Of a DNA stretch of 5,038 bases, positions 1 through 5,038 are shown in pieces (position 1 is the stretch's first letter; each line of letters opens with the position of its first letter). The DNA comes from Negativicutes bacterium UBA1444 (GTDB lineage Bacteria > Bacillota > Negativicutes > UBA1444), in the NCBI GenBank assembly GCA_002329525.1, contig DCTI01000250.1:39308-44345 (forward strand). Direction: 5' to 3'. The position numbers and the translations under genes are program-made. Below the pieces are notes generated by a model. The model searched no databases and was not told where the DNA came from. It saw only the letters and a list, made by a program, of their open reading frames with translations.

Positions 1-756
1 TCCGCCGTCGGCACCGGCCTCAATGCGGAAAGGAAATACGTATTCGGCGTGGTGGAACGGTTGCGCGGTCTGACCGGCGTCGGCCTGGCCCGTGATGAAA
101 ACATGATGGACACCACCCAAAACGCGGATGTATTCGTCGAAGTGTCCGGCCTGCTGAAAGCCTGCGCCGCCACCCTGATCAAAATCAGCAATGATTTGCG
201 CCTGCTGTCTTCCGGGCCGCGCGGCGGATTCGGCGAAATCAGACTGCCGGATTTGCAGGCCGGCTCCTCGATCATGCCGGGAAAAGTGAATCCGGTCATC
301 CCGGAAATGATTGCCCAGGTTGGCTATCAAACCATTGCCCGGGATTTGGCGATCACCCTGGCCGCCCAGGGCGGCCAGCTGGAGCTGAACGCCTTTCTGC
401 CGCTCGTCGCCGCTAACATCCTGCCGGCGATGGAAGAGCTCACCCAGGCGATGCGTTTGTTTGCCGACCGCTGCATTGCCGGGATCCAGGCGAATCCCGA
501 TCGCTGCCTCGCGCATCTGGAAAGCAGCGTGGCCCTGATCACCGCCCTATCGCCGCTCATCGGCTATGACCGGGCGGCGGCCGTCGCCAAGCAGGCATTG
601 TCGGAACAGACCTCGGTCAGGCAGGCCCTGCTGGCCGCCGGCTTATTAACCAGTGCCGAACTGGATGCCTTGTTGCGGCCGGAAGCCTTGACCCGTCCCG
701 GAATGATCAAGCCGCCTGCACCCAACAAGCCGAAGGAGGATTCGTCCCATGTTTGA
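1..756 (+). CDS. aspA: Aspartate ammonia-lyase, C-terminal part (5' end outside window)
   Basis: The reading frame is open from base 1 and gives 251 residues, a little over half of the usual roughly 470-residue enzyme. AspA reversibly converts L-aspartate to fumarate and ammonia in the cytoplasm as a homotetramer. Visible fumarase/aspartase superfamily blocks are GTGLNA (residues 4-9 of the visible part), NDLRLLSSGPR (64-74), the signature loop GSSIMPGKVNPV (88-99), whose serine is the catalytic base in this family, and QLELN (126-130). The C-terminal small domain has the typical SSVALITALSPLIGYD stretch (175-190), the SVRQALL and SAELDALL segments, and TRPG near the end. The TTQNADVF and AAQGGQLELN wording is closer to aspartase than to class II fumarase. 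It overlaps hydF by 8 bases, as in hydrogenase maturation operons of other anaerobes, so it may serve H-cluster assembly rather than general aspartate catabolism. A fumarase or other superfamily lyase cannot be fully excluded without the N-terminal half. Confidence 0.92.
   Translation, partial: SAVGTGLNAERKYVFGVVERLRGLTGVGLARDENMMDTTQNADVFVEVSGLLKACAATLIKISNDLRLLSSGPRGGFGEIRLPDLQAGSSIMPGKVNPVIPEMIAQVGYQTIARDLAITLAAQGGQLELNAFLPLVAANILPAMEELTQAMRLFADRCIAGIQANPDRCLAHLESSVALITALSPLIGYDRAAAVAKQALSEQTSVRQALLAAGLLTSAELDALLRPEALTRPGMIKPPAPNKPKEDSSHV
733..740 (+). promoter_or_regulatory. Ribosome binding site of hydF, inside the end of aspA
   Basis: AAGGAGGA is a near-perfect Shine-Dalgarno sequence 8 bases before the ATG at 749. 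It lies within the last codons of aspA, whose TGA stop (754-756) falls after the hydF start. Ribosomes finishing aspA would therefore end on top of the hydF start, which points to translational coupling and fixes the hydF start. Confidence 0.85.
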
Positions 757-1981
757 AACCCCACGCGGCAACCGTCTCCATATTGCCCTGTTCGGACGCC
801 GCAACGCCGGCAAGTCCAGCCTGATTAACGCCCTGACCAACCAGTCCCTGGCCATCGTTTCTGCTGTGGCCGGAACCACGACCGATCCGGTGTACAAATC
901 GATGGAAATATTGCCGATTGGGCCGGTAGTGGTCATCGACACGGCCGGTCTCGACGATGTCGGCGAGCTGGGAGAGCTGCGTATCGCCAAATCCCTGGAA
1001 GTCCTGCGCAAAACCGATCTTGTGCTCTTGGTTGTCGACGCCGCCGTCGGCATCGGCGACCCGGAGAAAACTCTGGCGCTGAAATGCGCCGAACAAAAGA
1101 TCCCGTTTATCCTGGCCTTCAATAAATCGGATCTGCGGGAAGTCGCCGAAGACCTTCTGGAATCGGCCCGCCGGGCCTTGGGAGCCGTGGCCGCCGTCGC
1201 CGTCAGCGCCCAGGAACGTCGGGGGATCGGTGAACTGAAAATCGCCATGGTCCGCCATGCCCCGGCCCATTGGGACACTCAGACCATTGTCGGCGATCTG
1301 CTTCAGCCCGGCGACATCGCCGTCCTGGTAGTACCGATCGACTTGGCCGCGCCCGCCGGCCGGCTTATTTTACCCCAGGTGCAGATGATCCGCGACATCC
1401 TGGACCATGACGCCCTGGCCTATACGGTCAAGGAACGGGAACTGAAGGAATGCATCGCCAGTCTGAACCGCAAACCCCGAATCGTAATCACCGATTCCCA
1501 GGTGTTTTTGAAAGCGGACGCCGACACACCGCCGGATGTCCTGCTTACATCCTTTTCGATTCTGTTTGCCCGCTATAAGGGCGACCTGGAAACGATGGTG
1601 CGCGGCGCCAAGGCCATTGACCGTCTAAAGCCCGGGGACAAGGTGCTTATCAGCGAATCCTGCACCCATCACCGGGTGGAGGATGACATCGGTACAGTAA
1701 AAATTCCCCGTTGGTTGCGCCAACATGTCGGCGGCGAACTGGTTGTCGACCATTCCAGCGGCCTGACTTTCCCGCAGAATTTAAGCGAGTACAAACTGGT
1801 GCTGCACTGCGGCGCCTGCATGACCAACCGGCGCGAAATGCTGGCCCGGATCGTCCAGGTTCAGCAGGCCGGCGTTCCGATCGTCAACTACGGCGTGGCC
1901 ATTGCCGCCCTGATGGGCATTCTGCACCGCGCGCTCTCCCCGTTTCCGTTGCTGCAGGAAATCCTGGACGAGGACGAATAG
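749..1981 (+). CDS. hydF: [FeFe]-hydrogenase H-cluster maturation GTPase HydF
   Basis: This is a complete 410-residue protein, the normal HydF length. HydF is the scaffold on which HydE and HydG products are assembled into the 2Fe subcluster before transfer to apo-hydrogenase in the cytoplasm. Residues 1-170 form a TrmE/Era-like GTPase domain: P-loop GRRNAGKS (16-23), switch I threonines TTT (43-45), DTAG (64-67), NKSD (125-128) and SAQ (153-155). The P-loop Asn19 is typical of potassium-stimulated GTPases of this class. A dimerization region follows (about 180-270). The C-terminal cluster domain carries C305-x-H307, then 45 residues, then H353-C354-x-x-C357, the known [4Fe-4S] ligand pattern of HydF, so all key residues are present. 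The ATG start is set by a strong Shine-Dalgarno 8 bases upstream. It overlaps aspA by 8 bases and is followed at once by a terminator, so it is the last gene of its operon. hydE, hydG and the hydrogenase itself are not in the window. Confidence 0.98.
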   Translation: MFETPRGNRLHIALFGRRNAGKSSLINALTNQSLAIVSAVAGTTTDPVYKSMEILPIGPVVVIDTAGLDDVGELGELRIAKSLEVLRKTDLVLLVVDAAVGIGDPEKTLALKCAEQKIPFILAFNKSDLREVAEDLLESARRALGAVAAVAVSAQERRGIGELKIAMVRHAPAHWDTQTIVGDLLQPGDIAVLVVPIDLAAPAGRLILPQVQMIRDILDHDALAYTVKERELKECIASLNRKPRIVITDSQVFLKADADTPPDVLLTSFSILFARYKGDLETMVRGAKAIDRLKPGDKVLISESCTHHRVEDDIGTVKIPRWLRQHVGGELVVDHSSGLTFPQNLSEYKLVLHCGACMTNRREMLARIVQVQQAGVPIVNYGVAIAALMGILHRALSPFPLLQEILDEDE

Positions 1982-2029
1982 CGGTAAAGAAAAAATTCGG
2001 GCTGATAGCCCGAATTTTTTCTTTACCGC
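1981..2029. terminator. Bidirectional Rho-independent terminator between hydF and the chemoreceptor gene
   Basis: A perfect 23-bp inverted repeat (1981-2003 and 2007-2029) surrounds the 3-base loop GAT. The GC-rich core CGGGCT/AGCCCG is flanked by six A on the left and six T on the right, so each strand gives a GC hairpin followed by a U-rich tail. The repeat begins on the last base of the hydF TAG stop and lies 33 bases beyond the stop of the convergent gene, so it can end both transcripts. Confidence 0.93.
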
Positions 2030-2062
2030 ACTCCTTGCCTTGCCGCTTTTGGTTGGCAAGAG

Positions 2063-3856
2063 TCAAACCTTAAACTGGTTCACCGCCTGTTGCAGTTCTT
2101 CGGCAAATTTCGTCAATTCATGCCCGGCCGACGCAATTTCCTGCATAGCCGCGGATTGTTCCTGCGTGGCGGCCGACACGTTCTGCGTTTGTTGCGCCGC
2201 GGTATCACCGATGGATTTCAGGTCGTTCATCGCTTGCAGAATCTGGGTATTTCCCTGGGCCAGCGAAGCAAACGATTCGTTGATAATCCGGACCTGCTCC
2301 GAGACCGCCGCCACCAGTGTCCGAATTTCCTGGAAGGACTGACCGGCCGTGCGAACGACCTCGGCGCCGGTGCGAACCTCCTGCGTCCCGACCGCCATCG
2401 CGGCAACCGCATTTTCCGTCTCCGCCTGAATTCCCGCAATCAGGCCGGCAATTTGCTGAGCCGCCTGGTCGGACTGCTCTGCCAACTTGCGCACCTCTTC
2501 CGCCACCACGGAAAATCCTTTGCCGGATTCGCCGGCCCGGGCGGCTTCAATCGCGGCATTTAGCGCCAACAGATTGGTTTGTCCGGCGATATCGGAAATA
2601 GTTTCCACAATGTGGCCGATCTCCTGCGACATCGTCCCCAATTTGGCAACGACTGCCGCCGAATGTTCCACCGTTTCTTCGATCTGATCCATTTGCTTCA
2701 CCGCCCGCTCCGCCGCCATCTCACCATTCTCGGCCTTGCTCGCCGCCGTCCGGGAGCTTTCAGCCGCCTCGGCGGCCTGCCCGGTCATCCGTCGGGCATC
2801 CTCCGCGCTGCGGGCAACACTGTCCATGACCTTCTCAATGGTTTTGTTCTGATTGTCGGCTCCGGCCGCCACTGCCGAAATGGCTTCGGCGACAGAATTG
2901 GCCGATTCGGCGGACTGATCGACATTCGTTCCCAGCTGGTCGGCGGCCCGGCTCAACAACTCCGAATTCTGCCGAATATTCAAGACCAATGATTTCAGAT
3001 GTTCCTGCATCCGGTTCATGGCGGCGCCGACTTCGCCGATTTCGTCCTTCGACGCAATGCCGATGGTCCGGGTCAGATCGCCCTGCGAATATAAAGCCGC
3101 GCCTTCGGCCAAATTTTTCAGGGGGCGTCGAAGTGCCCGGGGCAGAACAATACTGAGCAAAATTCCAATCACCAGGGCAGCGGCGCCTACCAAACCCGCA
3201 AACAGGATCGCCTGTCGAGCTGCAGCGGACAGTGCTTCGACCGTTTCCGCCACGATTCGCTCGTCCGCTTCCGCCAGATTGAGAATATTGCGTTTGACAG
3301 ACTGCGCTTCTGAGTTGAACGTGATGGCCAGAGATATTGCCTGAATCCGTTTGGATTCGACTGTTTCCGCCGTATTGACCGCGTCACGCTGGGCCCGCGT
3401 CGCTGCATAGTATTCTTTGACTGCCGGCACCAACTGACCCGTCATTTTCATTTTATAGTCAATGACTTCTTTGACCAAGGAGTCCACATTTTCGCGGGCC
3501 TTTTCATCCTCCAGCAACTTTTTCAAGTCGTCCGCCATCTTGGCGATATTGGCGGCCGAACCTTCCGCCAGGTGAATGTAATTATCGTCGCCAAAGGCCA
3601 CAAAGCCCCGGATGCAGGACAGAATGTTGCCGGCTTCCGAGTCCATCTTCATTTCCAGCACCAAGCGCCGATTGGTTTCGTGCAGGACTTCCATCTGGTT
3701 CTGCGCCGCCTGCAGCGAGTATAGCGCAATCGCCGCCATCAAGCCAACCATGACCAGCATTGCCGCAAACCCGGCGCCAATCTTGGTTCCGATTCGCATC
3801 TGCATGAATACACCCCCGAAAAACAGCTTACAGATATACTGAATTCTGGAAATCAT
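2063..3856 (-). CDS. Methyl-accepting chemotaxis protein (4-helix-bundle sensor, HAMP, signalling domain)
   Basis: This is a transmembrane chemoreceptor of 597 residues from the ATG at 3856. Its order is: short basic cytoplasmic N-terminus; membrane helix 1 (about 27-48); an all-helical extracytoplasmic sensor of about 165 residues resembling the 4-helix-bundle MCP type (49-215); membrane helix 2 (about 216-238); HAMP domain (about 239-291, with LP at 238-239, RPLKNL at 244-249 and [11 protein letters not shown] at 271-281); and a long coiled-coil signalling domain to the end. The hairpin tip that contacts CheA and CheW is unmistakable at 423-447 ([21 protein letters not shown], then GKGF). 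No CheR/CheB docking pentapeptide is present; the C-terminus is QFKV. The ligand cannot be told from sequence. The ATG at 3856 has AGGAG 6 bases upstream. A second ATG at 3805 (580 residues) also has a good site and gives the more usual [15 protein letters not shown] start. A TTG at 3871 is less likely. No other chemotaxis gene is nearby, so it appears to be an orphan receptor. Confidence 0.96.
   Translation of the reverse strand: MISRIQYICKLFFGGVFMQMRIGTKIGAGFAAMLVMVGLMAAIALYSLQAAQNQMEVLHETNRRLVLEMKMDSEAGNILSCIRGFVAFGDDNYIHLAEGSAANIAKMADDLKKLLEDEKARENVDSLVKEVIDYKMKMTGQLVPAVKEYYAATRAQRDAVNTAETVESKRIQAISLAITFNSEAQSVKRNILNLAEADERIVAETVEALSAAARQAILFAGLVGAAALVIGILLSIVLPRALRRPLKNLAEGAALYSQGDLTRTIGIASKDEIGEVGAAMNRMQEHLKSLVLNIRQNSELLSRAADQLGTNVDQSAESANSVAEAISAVAAGADNQNKTIEKVMDSVARSAEDARRMTGQAAEAAESSRTAASKAENGEMAAERAVKQMDQIEETVEHSAAVVAKLGTMSQEIGHIVETISDIAGQTNLLALNAAIEAARAGESGKGFSVVAEEVRKLAEQSDQAAQQIAGLIAGIQAETENAVAAMAVGTQEVRTGAEVVRTAGQSFQEIRTLVAAVSEQVRIINESFASLAQGNTQILQAMNDLKSIGDTAAQQTQNVSAATQEQSAAMQEIASAGHELTKFAEELQQAVNQFKV
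3811..3817 (-). promoter_or_regulatory. Alternative ribosome binding site for a chemoreceptor start at 3805
   Basis: On the minus strand GGGGGTG lies 5 bases before ATG at 3805-3803. It can pair along the anti-Shine-Dalgarno GGAGGTG complement with one G-U wobble. Starting here removes 17 residues ([17 protein letters not shown]) that are not typical of the family and puts the first membrane helix near the N-terminus. It competes with the start at 3856. Confidence 0.4.
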
Positions 3857-3860
3857 CAAA
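3833..3860 (-). promoter_or_regulatory. Possible vegetative promoter for the chemoreceptor gene
   Basis: On the minus strand TTTGAT (3860-3855) and TATATC (3838-3833) are 16 bases apart and resemble sigma-A -35 and -10 boxes. Transcription would begin near 3826, just before the GGGGGTG site, which fits only if translation starts at 3805. The match is modest and such boxes arise by chance. I saw no clear sigma-28 or sigma-54 promoter in the gap. Confidence 0.22.
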
Positions 3861-3862
3861 TT

Positions 3863-3867
3863 CTCCT
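3863..3867 (-). promoter_or_regulatory. Ribosome binding site for the chemoreceptor start at 3856
   Basis: AGGAG on the minus strand is 6 bases before the ATG at 3856-3854, a standard spacing. It is the reason for preferring this start over the in-frame TTG at 3871, which lies upstream of the site. It lies only 11 bases after the U-tract of the preceding terminator. Confidence 0.55.
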
Positions 3868-3878
3868 GCAAATTGTCG

Positions 3879-3908
3879 AAAAAAACCGGCCAATTCGGCC
3901 GGTTTTTT
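3879..3908 (-). terminator. Rho-independent terminator of the binding protein gene
   Basis: A 12-bp perfect stem (arms 3880-3891 and 3897-3908) contains the core CCGGCC/GGCCGG, a 5-base loop, and A/T tracts on both sides. Read on the minus strand, the hairpin ends in seven T. It lies about 70 bases after the stop of the livJ-like gene and about 22 bases before the first chemoreceptor start. The sequence would also work on the plus strand, but no plus-strand gene runs into it. Confidence 0.9.
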
Positions 3909-3976
3909 CAGAACAGCGATAAAAATATTCACTGAATACGAAATTCAGGGCAAAACCAACTGTCCGTCTTTTACGA

Positions 3977-5038
3977 TCACGGCTTGACGGTGGTCTTGTA
4001 AACCATCTTGCCGTCCTTCATCTCGATAATCACCGCACTCTTCACCGCATCATGATTCTCGTTCAAAGTAGTCGCACCGGTAACCGCCGGGAAGTCTTTG
4101 GTCGCGACAAGGGCGGCCTGAATTTTGGCAGGGTCGGCAGCGCCGGCCCGCTTGATGGCGTCCGCCAACACATAAGCGGCATCATAACCCAGAACAGCCA
4201 TTGCATCGGGCATAACTCCGTATTCCTTCTTGTAGGCATCCACGAACTTCTTCGAAGCTGCGCTGGTGTCTTCCGGCGAATAGTGGTTAGTGAAGAAGGT
4301 GTTGTTCATACCGGCAGCTCCGCCGATTTCGACCAATTTCGGCGAGTCCCAGCCGTCGCCGCCGACGATGGGAACATTGAGACCCATTTCACGGGATTGC
4401 TTGGCGATCAAACCAACTTCTTCATAGTAGCCGGGCAAATAAATGACTTCGGGATTGATCGCTTTGATCTTCGTCAAAATGGCCTTGAAATCCTTATCCT
4501 TCTGAAGATAAGCTTCTTCGCCGGCGATTGTGCCGCCGCCCTTGGTAAACGCTTCTTTAAAGAATTTTGCCAACCCTTTGCTGTAATCGCTGGAATTGTC
4601 GATCAGCACGACCGCTTTTTTCAGTTTGAGATCCTTCAGAACGAAGTTGGCACCGACTGTTCCCTGGAACGGGTCAATAAAGCAGACCCGGAAGGTGTAC
4701 GGTTTGACTTTGCCGGTTTTCTCGTCAACCGTCACTTTGGGGTTCGTCGTTGCCGCCGCCACGAACGGAATCTTGTTGGCCTCATTGACCGCCGAACCGG
4801 CGATACCGTTGGAGCTGGTGGTAAAGCCGACAACCGCCGCCACTTTGTCCTGGGTGATGACCTTGGTCATCGCATTGGCCGATTCGGAAGGCTCGCCTTT
4901 ATTGTCGGCGCTGACCATTGTAACCTGCTTGCCGTGAATGCCGCCGGCCGCATTGATTTCCTTAAAAGCGAGCTTGGTGCCGTTATTGGCGGCCGTGCCG
5001 AAGGACGCCGTTCCGCCGGTTAACTCATAGACAACCCC
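3977..5038 (-). CDS. livJ: ABC transporter substrate-binding protein, LivJ/branched-chain amino acid type (5' end outside window)
   Basis: The frame is open to the right edge and shows 353 residues, beginning GVVYELTGG; only the signal peptide and a few mature residues should be missing, from a family length of about 380-395. It is a periplasmic binding protein type I fold (Peripla_BP_6) that captures a solute outside the cytoplasmic membrane and delivers it to a LivHMGF-type ABC transporter. Visible family blocks are the first-strand segment ELTGGTASFGTAANNG (5-20), KEINAAGGIHGK (26-37), the ligand-loop GFTTSS (71-76), PFVAAATTNP (91-100), NSSDYSKG (148-155), GGDGWDSP (226-233) and GYDAAYVLADAI (284-295). 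The ATG at 4918 is internal, not the start, because homology-like sequence continues upstream in frame. The specificity is uncertain: members bind leucine, isoleucine and valine but also other amino acids, amides or aromatic acids, so the symbol names the family only. The permease and ATPase genes are not downstream, where a terminator follows; they may lie upstream or elsewhere. Confidence 0.93.
   Translation of the reverse strand, partial: GVVYELTGGTASFGTAANNGTKLAFKEINAAGGIHGKQVTMVSADNKGEPSESANAMTKVITQDKVAAVVGFTTSSNGIAGSAVNEANKIPFVAAATTNPKVTVDEKTGKVKPYTFRVCFIDPFQGTVGANFVLKDLKLKKAVVLIDNSSDYSKGLAKFFKEAFTKGGGTIAGEEAYLQKDKDFKAILTKIKAINPEVIYLPGYYEEVGLIAKQSREMGLNVPIVGGDGWDSPKLVEIGGAAGMNNTFFTNHYSPEDTSAASKKFVDAYKKEYGVMPDAMAVLGYDAAYVLADAIKRAGAADPAKIQAALVATKDFPAVTGATTLNENHDAVKSAVIIEMKDGKMVYKTTVKP

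Noticed and set aside
646..1278. Two overlapping minus-strand open frames opposite the aspA end and hydF start
   Set aside because: Both are shadows of well-supported genes, with low-complexity Arg/Ser-rich or Gly/Asp/Gln-rich translations and no family resemblance.
2039..2060. Short inverted repeat CTTGCC/GGCAAG with a 10-base loop just after the chemoreceptor stop
   Set aside because: It is only 6 bp with a large loop and no U-tract of its own; the strong terminator immediately beyond explains transcript ending.
2090..2992. Several plus-strand open frames opposite the chemoreceptor signalling domain
   Set aside because: They are antisense to a canonical MCP, Arg/Pro/Gly-rich, and have no recognisable motif.
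3932..3948. Inverted repeat CTGAAT/ATTCAG with a 5-base loop between the livJ-like gene and its terminator
   Set aside because: Six AT-rich pairs are expected by chance in a region of this composition. It could be a small operator, but nothing else supports that.
4052..5023. 323-residue open frame on the plus strand, opposite the livJ-like gene
   Set aside because: It lies antisense to a clear binding protein gene. The translation has no recognisable domain, and its length follows from the codon use of the sense gene.

Overview
The window holds four protein genes and no RNA gene, mobile element or CRISPR array that I can see. Two genes run on the plus strand (the 3' half of an aspartate ammonia-lyase gene, then a complete hydF). 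Two run on the minus strand (a complete methyl-accepting chemotaxis receptor gene, preceded by a branched-chain amino acid-type binding protein gene whose 5' end lies beyond the right edge). The two gene pairs converge at about position 2000 on a perfect, apparently bidirectional terminator.

The organism looks like an anaerobic, motile, fermentative bacterium. HydF is needed only to build [FeFe]-hydrogenase, AspA deaminates aspartate, the receptor implies chemotaxis, and the LivJ-type protein implies amino acid or similar solute uptake. The Shine-Dalgarno sites (AAGGAGGA, AGGAG), the moderately high GC content and the protein sequences fit a Firmicute. My best guess is a Negativicutes/Sporomusaceae-type organism, but this is inference from general resemblance and no marker gene is present.

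Layout. 1-756: C-terminal 251 residues of AspA. 749-1981: HydF, overlapping aspA by 8 bases and probably translationally coupled to it. The other maturation genes (hydE, hydG) would be expected upstream, outside the window. 1981-2029: perfect 23-bp inverted repeat with A/T tracts, ending both hydF and the convergent receptor gene. 2063-3856: chemoreceptor, with a second plausible start at 3805. 3879-3908: strong terminator for the binding protein gene, only about 22 bases before the first receptor start. 3977-5038: LivJ-like periplasmic binding protein, lacking only its signal peptide and first few mature residues.

How the genes fit together. AspA and HydF probably belong to one hydrogenase maturation operon. 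AspA could supply ammonia for the dithiomethylamine bridge of the H-cluster, although this is a hypothesis. The receptor and binding protein genes share a strand but are separated by a terminator, so they are probably separate transcription units. I found no convincing novel system here; the points most worth a second look are the aspA-hydF coupling and the tight terminator-to-start arrangement in front of the receptor gene.
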